Source of the DNA: an uncultured Roseobacter sp.
GTDB lineage: Bacteria > Pseudomonadota > Alphaproteobacteria > Rhodobacterales > Rhodobacteraceae
Reading direction: 5' to 3'
DNA length: 64,000 nt
Assembly: GCF_947492555.1 (NCBI RefSeq)
Contig: NZ_CANLNE010000001.1
Coordinates: 434,001-498,000, forward strand
A program made the position numbers and the translations under genes. Positions within the stretch are counted from its first letter, which is position 1. Each line of letters starts with the position of its first letter. Under the pieces are notes generated by a model. The model was given only the letters and a program-made list of their open reading frames with translations. It had not been told where the DNA came from and did not search any database. Of this stretch, positions 50,021 to 58,234 are shown piece by piece.

Positions 50021-50301
50021 GATGTCACCTCCGGGCGGACCAAAAACGGCGCGCGTGTCAGGCGCGGGAAAGCGGGGAAAGGGCATGGCTCCATTGAGAC
50101 CTCCAGTAAACTGCATGGCTCCGGGCTGCCCGGTTCGGGTGGCTGGGACGTGTTGAAATTCTGCGGGAATTGACGGCAGGAGTCAATTCCGACAAAAAAA
50201 CTTGGCTATTTTTCTCCGATGTTTCCACGCAACATCACAGTGCGGAAATGGAAAAGGGCGCGGCCCTGCCACACCCCTTCCCTATTGGTGTCTGAAAGGC
50301 G

Positions 50302-51330
50302 TTACTTCCAGCCGACTTCGTTAAAAATCTTCTGCGCGGCAGGCACATTCTTGGCCACGGCGGACAGATCAACCGCATCGGCCTTGTAAGCACCCAGTTT
50401 CGACACACTTTCGCTCACCGGAACGCCCTCAACGGCCGGGAATTCGTCGTTCCCGGCAGAGAAATACTGCTGCGCCTGATCGGAAGCGAGGTATTCCATG
50501 AACTTGACGGCGTTGTCCTTGTTCGGCGCATGGGCGGCCACACCGCCACCAGATAGGTTCATATGCGCGCCTTCCGCTTCCTGTGCAGGAAACACCCAGC
50601 CGATTTTCTCGATATCCGAGGTGACGCCAGAGACATCTTTGCGCAGTGCGCGGGCAAAGTAGTAGGTGTTGGATATCGATATGTCACATTGACCGGACAC
50701 CAGACCGCGCAGCTGGTCAGTATCGCCGCCTTCGGGATCGCGTGCAAAGTTATCGACCACACCCTGCGCCCAGGCCTTGGCGGCCTCTTCACCGTGGTTT
50801 TCGATCACCGCCGCCAGAAGCGTTTGGCTATAGACGTTGGAAGACGACCGGTGGCAGACCATGCCCTTGTACTTGGGATCGGCCAGCGAGACGTAATCCA
50901 TCGGCGGCTCGGACACATCTGCCGTGTCGTAAAAGATGATACGCGCCCGCTGAGAGAAGCCGAACCACTGGTTGTCGCTGTCCTGCAGGTTTGCGGGAAT
51001 GCGCTCTTCCAGCACCGCGCTCTCGATGGACTGCAGAACGCCCGCGTTCTTGGCGCGCTCGAGACGGGAGGTGTCAACGGTCAGCAGAATGTCGGCGGGA
51101 GAGTTCGCGCCTTCCGCTTCCATCCGCGCAATCAGCTCGTCGGCCTTACCTTCGATCCGGTTGATGGTGATGCCGGTCTGTTCGGTGAAATCGGAGTAGA
51201 GCCGTTCGTCGGTGTCATAGTGGCGGGATGAATAGAGGTTCAGCTCCCCTTCCGCCTGCGCCAGAGAGCCGGTGCTGATCGCGGTCGTCGCGGCCAGTGC
51301 AGCAAGCATGAATTTCGATGGTGTCGACAT
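50302..51330 (-). CDS. Fe(III) ABC transporter substrate-binding protein (FutA/FbpA type)
   Basis: 342 residues with a Sec signal (FMLAALAATTAISTGSLAQA). The mature N-terminus GELNLYSSRHYDTDERLYSDFTEQTGITINRIEGKADELIARM is characteristic of the FutA/Sfu group; the iron-ligand tyrosines appear in the SSRHYDTD loop and in SISNTYYFARAL. It binds ferric iron in the periplasm. The permease and ATPase are not next to it in this window, so they must lie elsewhere. Its upstream region has an inverted repeat (51357-51371) and is AT-rich. Confidence 0.92.
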   Translation of the reverse strand: MSTPSKFMLAALAATTAISTGSLAQAEGELNLYSSRHYDTDERLYSDFTEQTGITINRIEGKADELIARMEAEGANSPADILLTVDTSRLERAKNAGVLQSIESAVLEERIPANLQDSDNQWFGFSQRARIIFYDTADVSEPPMDYVSLADPKYKGMVCHRSSSNVYSQTLLAAVIENHGEEAAKAWAQGVVDNFARDPEGGDTDQLRGLVSGQCDISISNTYYFARALRKDVSGVTSDIEKIGWVFPAQEAEGAHMNLSGGGVAAHAPNKDNAVKFMEYLASDQAQQYFSAGNDEFPAVEGVPVSESVSKLGAYKADAVDLSAVAKNVPAAQKIFNEVGWK

Positions 51331-51356
51331 TGGTATCTCCCAAAAGGTTAATCCTT

Positions 51357-51371
51357 ATTGATTTACTCAAT
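51357..51371. promoter_or_regulatory. Inverted repeat upstream of the Fe(III) receptor
   Basis: ATTGA (51357-51361) and TCAAT (51367-51371) are exact inverted repeats with a 5-nt spacer, 26 bp upstream of the receptor start. The position fits an iron-responsive operator, but it does not match the RirA, Irr or Fur boxes that I can recall, so the regulator is unknown. Confidence 0.4.
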
Positions 51372-51793
51372 TACTGATTCCGACGGGGAAAGCAATATTG
51401 TTGATAGAAATTGTTGGGTAAATTATGTGATTTTCCGAGTGTTTTTATAAACTTTAGTCAGCGAAGCGGTTTCGGCGCTTGGTCAACGCGCTCGACCTCT
51501 TCGAGGCGGCCCGGTTTTCCCGGCGTCACATTTTACACTTGAAGCGCGCGAAAACCCGGTATCGTGTCATCGGCAAAACCAACTGCCCGCGACAACCACA
51601 CAACCTGAAGCTGTTCGTGCATGTTAAGACTTCTTCAGGACTGACCACTCAATCGGAGAGCTGTGCGAATTCAGCGCCGAGAAATTCGCGTTCCGGAAGC
51701 TGGACAGAGGCGCGCCGTAACCCGTTGTTTCGATTGCCATTACCAACCGAAGCAATGGGAATCCCCGTTACCTCACCTACTACTCCACTAAAA

Positions 51794-51814
51794 ATGAAAC
51801 GTTTCATATTGACA
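51794..51814 (+). promoter_or_regulatory. LacI-family operator and -35 element of the ribose-type operon
   Basis: ATGAAACGTTTCAT (51794-51807) is a perfect 14-bp palindrome of the LacI/GalR operator type with the central CG. It is directly followed by TTGACA (51809-51814), a consensus -35, about 90 bp before the receptor gene. The -10 is not obvious. The LacI gene at the end of the operon (56404) is the likely ligand. Confidence 0.75.
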
Positions 51815-51902
51815 AGAATCACTTTCACTGACTTGCTTGACTCAGGTTGAACATTCGCCGTGGGGGCGGCTGTGCGGCCGAGAATTACTCAGGGAGGCTC
51901 AT

Positions 51903-52823
51903 ATGAAGCTCATGAAATTCGCTGCCGCGGCAGCGACCAGTATCTTATTGTCTACATCCATCGCAGCTGCCGACGACAAGCCCGTTGTCGGGCTGATCAT
52001 GAAGTCGCTGGCGAACGAATTTTTTCAGAACATGCTGGCGGGCGCTGAAGCCCACGCGGAGAAACGCGGCGACTATGAGTTACGCGCGGTGGGCATGCAA
52101 AATGAAACCGACTTTGAAAGCCAGATCAACGCGGTGGAAAACTTCATCACGCAAGGCGTGGACGCCATCGTTGTGGCCCCTGCTGATTCCAAGGCAATGG
52201 TCCGTCCGCTGAAACGCGCGATGGAGGCGGGCATCGTCGTGATCAACTTTGACGTGGCCTTGGACGAAGGCGCGAAGAAACAGCAGGGCGTCGATCTGGC
52301 TTTTGTCGGACCCGACAACCGCGGCGGTGCCAAAATGGCCGGTGATGCTCTGGGCAGCGCATTGGGCGAAGGTGCAAAGGTCGTGATCATCGAAGGCAAC
52401 CCCGGCGCGGACAACGCAACGCAGCGCCGTCTGGGCTTTGAAGATGCCGTGGCGGAGCACAAGCTGAACCTGCTCGACAGCCGCACCGCCCATTGGGAGA
52501 CCGAGGAAGCCAACCAGGTCTTTGCCACCATGTTGACCGCGAACCCGGACATTCAGGGGGTGATGGCGGCCAATGATTCCATGGCCATCGGTGTCGTCAA
52601 AGCGCTGGAATCCGCAGGCCGCAGCGACATCAAGGTGGTCGGTTTTGATGCCATTCCCGCCGTGCTGCCGATGATAGAAGACGGGCGCCTGCTGGCCTCC
52701 GTGGATCAGTTTGGTCAGGAAATGGCGGCGAACTCCATCGACCTCGCCCTCGACGTGCTGGCCGGCGGCCCACAGCTTGAAGGCTGGGTCAAGACGCCAA
52801 TCGAACTGGTTGCGGGCGAATAA
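51903..52823 (+). CDS. rbsB: Ribose/sugar ABC transporter substrate-binding protein (RbsB type)
   Basis: 306 residues with a Sec signal (KFAAAAATSILLSTSIAAA). The mature start VVGLIMKSLANEFFQNMLAGAEAHAEKRG and GVDAIVVAPADSKAMVRPLKRAMEAGIVVINFDV are typical of the pentose-type periplasmic-binding family (LacI/RbsB fold), with the D-F-D-A hinge region GFDAIPAVLPMI later. The ATG at 51903 follows AGGGAGG. It is the first gene of the operon receptor-ATPase-permease-kinase-LacI. The sugar is unknown; ribose is plausible because a ribokinase follows. Confidence 0.92.
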   Translation: MKLMKFAAAAATSILLSTSIAAADDKPVVGLIMKSLANEFFQNMLAGAEAHAEKRGDYELRAVGMQNETDFESQINAVENFITQGVDAIVVAPADSKAMVRPLKRAMEAGIVVINFDVALDEGAKKQQGVDLAFVGPDNRGGAKMAGDALGSALGEGAKVVIIEGNPGADNATQRRLGFEDAVAEHKLNLLDSRTAHWETEEANQVFATMLTANPDIQGVMAANDSMAIGVVKALESAGRSDIKVVGFDAIPAVLPMIEDGRLLASVDQFGQEMAANSIDLALDVLAGGPQLEGWVKTPIELVAGE

Positions 52824-52880
52824 ACCGCCCCTCCCGGCATCCGGCGCGCGACGCCGGGTGCCCCCAACAGGATCAGAGCC

Positions 52881-54413
52881 ATGACCGCATCCCCCCTCCT
52901 TTCCGTGTCAGCATTGCGCAAATCCTTTGGCGGCATTCACGCGCTGGACGGGGTGAGCTTTGAGCTTGAACCAGGCGAGGTGCATGCGCTGGTCGGTGAA
53001 AACGGCGCCGGGAAATCCACGCTGATCAAGGTTCTCTCGGGCGTACACCTGTTCGACGCCGGAGACATCACGCTGGACGGTGCGCCCTACAGGCCTGCCT
53101 CGCCGCATGCGGCAAAGCTGGCGGGCATCCAGGTGGTGCATCAGGAATTCAACCTGCTCAATGATCTGAGCGTAGCCGAAAACATCTCCATTGAGGCGAT
53201 GCCAAAGACGCGGCTGGGTCTACTGGACCGGGGGGAGATGAACCGCCGCGCCCGCACCGCACTGGATGCCATCGGGCTCAGCGATGTGGATGTGACCACG
53301 CCCGTGCGCCAACTTGGGATCGCGCATCGGCAGCTTATTGAGATCGCGCGGGCGCTGCAAAGCGAGAGCCGCATTCTGATCCTGGACGAGCCCACCGCGA
53401 CGCTGACCGAGCGCGAGACAGAGCGGCTGTTTGAGATTGTCGCGGGCATCAAGGCCAAGGGCGTGACGGTGGTCTTCGTGTCGCATCATCTCGACGAGGT
53501 GTTTGGCATCTGCGACCGGGTGACCGTGTTCCGCAATGGCGAGACCATTGCGACCCGGGAGATTGCCGATGTGACGCCTGCGGATGTGGTCCGCTTTATG
53601 GTCGGGCGCACGCTGGAAGAGGCCCAGCACGCGGGATCTGAGACGCATCTGGGCGCAGAGATCGCGCTGAGGGTTGATGGCTTGCGCACCACCGCGAACC
53701 CCACTGGCACGCCGGTGAGTTTTGAGCTGCGGCGCGGTGAAATCCTCGGGATCGCCGGGCTGGTCGGCGCGGGACGCACCGAGGTGCTGCGCGCGATTTT
53801 CGGGGCTGACCCGAAGCTGGACGGTCAGGTCGAGCTTGGCGGTCAGCCGGTGCAGATCACCGGACCGCGCGACGCGATTGCAGCGGGCATCGGCTTTGTG
53901 ACCGAGGACCGCAAGGAGGAGGGGTTGATCCTTGATATGCCGATCAGCGCCAACAGCTCGCTGGTCGATCTGGGCACTATATCCCGGCGCGGCCTGCTGA
54001 ATTTCGGCAAGGAACGCGAGATGGCCGCCCAGGGCGGTGCACGGCTTAAGTTGAAATACGGCAAGCTGTCGGACCATGCCGCCAGCCTCTCGGGTGGCAA
54101 TCAACAGAAGGTGGTGCTGGCGAAATGGCTGGCGAAAACGCCGAAAATCCTGCTGCTTGACGAACCCACGCGTGGCGTCGACGTGGGTGCCAAAGCCGAG
54201 ATTTACGGAATCCTGCGCGATCTTGTGGCGCAGGGCATGTCAATGATCGTGGTTTCTTCAGAACTGCCCGAACTGATCACGCTCTGCGACCGGATCATGG
54301 TCATGGCCGGTCAGGAAATCCAGGGCACGCTGGCGCGCGCCGATTACTCACAAGAGCGCATTCTGCATCTGGCCTACGGGCAGACGCAGACCGACGAAAG
54401 GATCCCCGCATGA
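52881..54413 (+). CDS. rbsA: Sugar ABC transporter ATP-binding protein, double domain (RbsA type)
   Basis: 510 residues with two ABC modules, the RbsA/XylG architecture. Module 1 has Walker A GENGAGKS (about 34-41), signature LGIAHRQLIEIARAL and Walker B ILDEPTA. Module 2 has a degenerate Walker A GLVGAGRTE, signature LSGGNQQKVVLAKWL and Walker B ILLLDEPTRGVDVGAK. It energises import with the permease encoded next (ATGA overlap). A GC hairpin (CCCGGC/GCCGGG) lies in the 57-bp gap from the receptor gene and may set the receptor/ATPase ratio. Confidence 0.94.
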   Translation: MTASPLLSVSALRKSFGGIHALDGVSFELEPGEVHALVGENGAGKSTLIKVLSGVHLFDAGDITLDGAPYRPASPHAAKLAGIQVVHQEFNLLNDLSVAENISIEAMPKTRLGLLDRGEMNRRARTALDAIGLSDVDVTTPVRQLGIAHRQLIEIARALQSESRILILDEPTATLTERETERLFEIVAGIKAKGVTVVFVSHHLDEVFGICDRVTVFRNGETIATREIADVTPADVVRFMVGRTLEEAQHAGSETHLGAEIALRVDGLRTTANPTGTPVSFELRRGEILGIAGLVGAGRTEVLRAIFGADPKLDGQVELGGQPVQITGPRDAIAAGIGFVTEDRKEEGLILDMPISANSSLVDLGTISRRGLLNFGKEREMAAQGGARLKLKYGKLSDHAASLSGGNQQKVVLAKWLAKTPKILLLDEPTRGVDVGAKAEIYGILRDLVAQGMSMIVVSSELPELITLCDRIMVMAGQEIQGTLARADYSQERILHLAYGQTQTDERIPA

Positions 54414-55408
54414 GCGCCGTCGACATCACCCCCCATTCCCCGGAGAAAACCAGCATGTCCATTCGGTCTGTGATCAACAACGCCGGGATCGGCATCGCAT
54501 TGCTGCTGATGATCCTTTTCTTTTCGGTCGCGAGCGAGCATTTCCTGTCCGCCAACAATATCACCAACATCCTCACGCAGATCACCATCAACCTGGTGCT
54601 CGCCGTGGGTATGACCTTCGTGATCCTGATCGGCGGCATTGACCTGTCCGTCGGCTCGGTCATGGCCTTTGCTGCCGTGGTGGCAGGCAAGGCGATCACC
54701 CTGCCCGGGCTTGGGGCGACCGAACTCATCATTCTGGCCGTGCTCGCAGGTGTGCTGGCGGGCATGGTCTGCGGCATTCTGAACGGGGTGGTCAGCGCCT
54801 ATTGGTCCCTGCCGTCTTTCATCATCACGCTGGGCATGCTCAACATCGCACGGGGCGCGGCGCTGCAAATCTCCGGGGCGCAGACGATCTACTCCTTTCC
54901 CTTCGCCTTTGAAGAATTCGGCTCCAAGCTGATCTACGGCGTGCCGGTGGTGTTCCTGGTCGCCCTAACGCTGGTGGTGATCGCCTGGTTCGTGCTGAAC
55001 CGCACCGTGTTTGGACGGCTCATCTACGGCATCGGCAACAATGAAGAAGCGGTGCGGCTCGCAGGTCACCCCGTTTTCTGGTACAAGGTCGCGGCCTTTT
55101 CGATCTGCGGGCTGACGGCGGGGATCGCCGCAATCATCTATATGGCGCGGCTGAACATTTCCTCACCCATTGCGGGCATCGGGTTCGAATTGAACGCCAT
55201 TGCCGCCGTGATCATCGGCGGGACAAGCCTCAGCGGCGGGCGTGGGTCGGTCATTGGCACGCTGCTGGGGGCCTTCATCATCGGGGTGCTGGCCAACGGG
55301 TTGATCCTGATTGGCCTGAGCGACTTCGTGCGCCAGATGATCACCGGACTTGTGATCGTGATCGCTGTCATTCTGGACCACTATCGGGCAAAGTATTCCG
55401 CATCATGA
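54410..55408 (+). CDS. rbsC: Sugar ABC transporter permease (RbsC type)
   Basis: 332 residues, about ten helices, with the BPD_transp_2 features GMTFVILIGGIDLSVGSVMAF, YGIGNNEEAVRLAGHPVFWYKVAAFSICGLTAGIA and IGGTSLSGGRGSVIGTLLGAF. It overlaps rbsA and the kinase gene by ATGA. It forms the channel for sugar import through the inner membrane. Confidence 0.93.
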   Translation: MSAVDITPHSPEKTSMSIRSVINNAGIGIALLLMILFFSVASEHFLSANNITNILTQITINLVLAVGMTFVILIGGIDLSVGSVMAFAAVVAGKAITLPGLGATELIILAVLAGVLAGMVCGILNGVVSAYWSLPSFIITLGMLNIARGAALQISGAQTIYSFPFAFEEFGSKLIYGVPVVFLVALTLVVIAWFVLNRTVFGRLIYGIGNNEEAVRLAGHPVFWYKVAAFSICGLTAGIAAIIYMARLNISSPIAGIGFELNAIAAVIIGGTSLSGGRGSVIGTLLGAFIIGVLANGLILIGLSDFVRQMITGLVIVIAVILDHYRAKYSAS

Positions 55409-56349
55409 GTGATATCGTCGTCGTCGGCAGTGTGAATATCGACCTGACCAACCACCTGCCCCGCTGGCCGCAGGTCGGCGAAACGGTCACGGCTATCCGC
55501 ACGCAGGTGGGTCTGGGCGGCAAAGGCGCCAATCAGGCGGTGGCCGCAGCACGGCTCGGCGCGAAGGTCAGCCTGATCGGGGCGGTAGGCGCCGATGGCT
55601 TCGGGCAACAGGTGACGGCCTTGCTGACAGAGGCAAATCTGGATCTTGCCCTCGAAACCCAACCTCGGGACGCAACCGGCATGGCCTTCATCGACGTAGG
55701 CCCGGACGGTGACAATATCATCCGCCTCGCGCCGGGGGCGAATGCCTCCCTGACGCCAGAGATCATCCTGCGGCATGCGCCGCTCATCGCGCGATCCAAG
55801 GTGCTGTTGCTACAAAATGAAATCCCGCTGGCAGCCTCGCTGCAAGCCGCACAGATTGCGCGCCAACACGGGGTAACCGTGATCATGGACCCGGCCCCCG
55901 CCCCGCAGCCGATGTGGGATGCGGACACGCTGGCGCGTTTCGATATCCTGACGCCAAACGCCCATGAGGCCGCGCTGATCACCGGCCACCTGCCGGGCGG
56001 TTTGCCCGAAGGTGAGATGACGGCCACGGCACTGACCACGCTGGGACCGCGCGGCGCGATTGTGACCATGGGCGCACAGGGCGTGGCCTGGCAGATCGGC
56101 GACGCGCAGGGTCGCAAAGCTGCACCAAAGGTCGATGCGGTGGATACTGTGGGTGCTGGCGATTGCTTCAATGGCACGCTGGCGGTGTTTCTGGCCGAAG
56201 GCGCAACACCGGAACAGGCGATCACTATGGCGGTGGAGGCGGCAGCCCTAGCGACCACGCGACCAGGGGCAGCGGCAGCGGCACCCAGTCTCTCCGACCT
56301 GCTGGCCTTCCGGTCGGAAGAGACCGCGCCAGCGGTCACAACCCATTGA
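55405..56349 (+). CDS. rbsK: Ribokinase (PfkB family)
   Basis: 314 residues. GLGGKGANQAVAAARLGAKVS (about 38-58), NPAPAPQP-type loop MDPAPAPQPM and DTVGAGDCFNGTLAVFL with catalytic Asp are intact, the full ribokinase set. It follows the transporter genes with ATGA overlap, which suggests direct phosphorylation of the imported pentose. No RbsD gene is in this operon; the nearest FucU/RbsD protein is at 31.5 kb. Confidence 0.9.
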   Translation: MSDIVVVGSVNIDLTNHLPRWPQVGETVTAIRTQVGLGGKGANQAVAAARLGAKVSLIGAVGADGFGQQVTALLTEANLDLALETQPRDATGMAFIDVGPDGDNIIRLAPGANASLTPEIILRHAPLIARSKVLLLQNEIPLAASLQAAQIARQHGVTVIMDPAPAPQPMWDADTLARFDILTPNAHEAALITGHLPGGLPEGEMTATALTTLGPRGAIVTMGAQGVAWQIGDAQGRKAAPKVDAVDTVGAGDCFNGTLAVFLAEGATPEQAITMAVEAAALATTRPGAAAAAPSLSDLLAFRSEETAPAVTTH

Positions 56350-56403
56350 CACCAAAGCCCAAGGACCGGAAAAACTCAGGCTGACACAGAGCAGCGAGGA
56401 CAT

Positions 56404-57399
56404 ATGTCGACTGTCAAGGATGTAGCGCGCGAAGCCGGGGTGTCGGTCGGCACCGTCTCAAAGGTGCTGTCCAACAACACCACGGTCAAGACGGCCCTGC
56501 GCGAGCGGGTGCTGCAGGCCGCGTCCGATCTGAACTATCGCCCGAATATGGCCGCCCGCGCCCTGCGCACCAACAAGATCAATATCGTCGGACTGGTGGT
56601 GCCAGACATCACCAACCCGTTCTTTGCTCAACTCGCCCTGCGAATCGAAACCGAAGCGGCACAGCGGGGGCATACCGTTATGCTGACCAACTCGCATGAC
56701 GATCCAGCCACGGAAGAGCGCCAGATCGCGGCGCTGCTGGAGCAATCGCCGCACGGGTTGATCATCGTGGCCTCGAACGATTCCAGTTCACAGCTGTGCA
56801 ACACGCAGGTCAGGGTGGTCTCTTTGGACCGCCGCTTTCACGCCAGCCCCCTGGTCAGCACAGACCATGTGCAGGGATCAGAGTGTGCTGCCGAACACCT
56901 GATTGGCCTGGGGCATACAGGCATCGCCTATCTCGCCGGGCCGCAAAACACCGAAGTCGGGCGCCAGCGCCGGTTGGGGTTTGAGCGGTGCGTGGCGCGC
57001 CATCAGGCGACGAACCCTAACCTGTCTCTGCGCGTCCTCGAAGGTCATTTTGACTACGAAAGCGGAGAGCAGATGGCGCGGAAGCTGCTGATGTCGCCGC
57101 CCGACATCCGGCCCACGGCAATTGCCGCCGCCAGTGACCAGATGGCAATCGGCGTGTTGCGCGCCGCGCGAGACATGGAAATCGCTGTACCGGAGACCCT
57201 TTCGGTGATGGGATTCGATGACATCACGCTGGCCTCTCTCGTGGTGCCGCGGCTCACGACGATCTCTCAGCCAAGCGCCCTGCTGGCGAAAGAAGCCGTG
57301 CGACAGGTTCTGCTGGACAGAGATGCGCAGACGAATGACGCCCTCATCGAGGGCGAGTTGGTCATTCGAGGCTCTACCGCCGCTGCACCGGGAGTTTGA
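56404..57399 (+). CDS. LacI-family transcriptional regulator
   Basis: 331 residues. HTH and hinge: STVKDVAREAGVSVGTVSKVLSNNTTVKTALRERVLQAASDLNYRPNMAARAL (1-57), followed by a sugar-sensing domain (NIVGLVVPDITNPFFAQLALRIE...). The ATG follows GAGGAC by 4 nt and the gene ends the operon, 54 bp after the kinase stop. It most likely binds the palindrome at 51794-51807 and represses its own operon until the sugar binds. No terminator is evident downstream. Confidence 0.92.
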   Translation: MSTVKDVAREAGVSVGTVSKVLSNNTTVKTALRERVLQAASDLNYRPNMAARALRTNKINIVGLVVPDITNPFFAQLALRIETEAAQRGHTVMLTNSHDDPATEERQIAALLEQSPHGLIIVASNDSSSQLCNTQVRVVSLDRRFHASPLVSTDHVQGSECAAEHLIGLGHTGIAYLAGPQNTEVGRQRRLGFERCVARHQATNPNLSLRVLEGHFDYESGEQMARKLLMSPPDIRPTAIAAASDQMAIGVLRAARDMEIAVPETLSVMGFDDITLASLVVPRLTTISQPSALLAKEAVRQVLLDRDAQTNDALIEGELVIRGSTAAAPGV

Positions 57400-58234
57400 T
57401 ACACCGTCAGTACGTCCGGAGGACCAATAATCCCGCCCCAACGGGTGCAGCCGGTCACAAATTCTTCCAGCAAAACGAAGGCTGCTCTTAACGTTTCCGC
57501 AAACCCGGGCAGAAAGCTACGTGAGTAGGCAACTGCCAGATGTGGCACAGATATCGGGCGGACAACACCATCCGGACGCCCGTGGGCAATCAGCGGGTGA
57601 CGTAAGCTCTCGCCACGACATCAACCCTTTGGATGACCGCATTACCCTCGGATATGCGGTCTCCATACAGATCACGGACCGTGCGCGTGATGCCAATTCT
57701 GCGCTGCCACCGCGCTGCCGTGCCGTACAAAACCCGCCGGAAACATCAAAGCAGGTTGGGCGTCGGGTCTGGTTGGGAACCGTGTCACGTCAAGCGCGAA
57801 GTGCCAAGACACCACTGGAAGGCGGCGCAAAAACCGGAGCTTCATTGCGTCCAGACGTTTGGATTTCCCAAAAGTTGCCACAATTGTCCAGAGCAACGTC
57901 ACCCTAGTCGATCTGGGTGCCGCGTTCGGCAACACACCGGTTCCTTCGCATCGCAATCCGCAAATACTTAACAATCCGCCAGCGCAACCCAAACGCGTTT
58001 ACGAAGCCTTTACACTTCGTCGAAACCTGAATGCGGCTAAACTATGAAAACTCAATGTTATCAGTATGTAAATCTCGGATTTGAGGTTCGGCGGCACGCA
58101 AAATCCATGCACTAAAAAGTTGAATCTAGTTGTTGCGAAATCGCGTTTTGACGTGCAAGGGTATGCACCGGGGGACCAACCTACAGTAGTGTGATTCTAC
58201 CACATTACCATGCTGCACGCTGGAGAACCGCGAG
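57400..58234. other. 835-bp region without a supported gene; possible decayed coding sequence
   Basis: Short open frames occur on both strands but none has a ribosome site or clear family. On the minus strand, roughly 57599-57750 reads as a protein-like C-terminus (RRVLYGTAARW, then RTVRDLYGDRI and GNAVIQRVDVVARAYVTR before a stop), and 57420-57540 in another frame reads LPGFAETLRAAFVLLEEFVTGC. These could be remnants of one gene broken by frameshifts; I do not recognise the family. The last 200 bp are AT-richer and contain TTGACG (58148-58153), possibly part of the promoter of the G8-domain gene. Confidence 0.4.

Larger units (their letters stand above)
51331..51902. promoter_or_regulatory. 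572-bp intergenic region between Fe(III) receptor and ribose-type operon
   Basis: No supported gene lies here. The first 150 bp are AT-rich and hold the iron-receptor promoter side (repeat at 51357-51371). A 123-codon open frame at 51479-51850 has no ribosome site or recognisable family and is treated as non-coding. The last 110 bp hold the LacI-type operator and promoter of the downstream operon. Confidence 0.6.

Noticed and set aside
51479-51850. 123-codon open frame in the gap before the ribose-type operon
   Set aside because: It covers the operator and promoter of that operon, lacks a ribosome site and has no recognisable family or protein-like composition.
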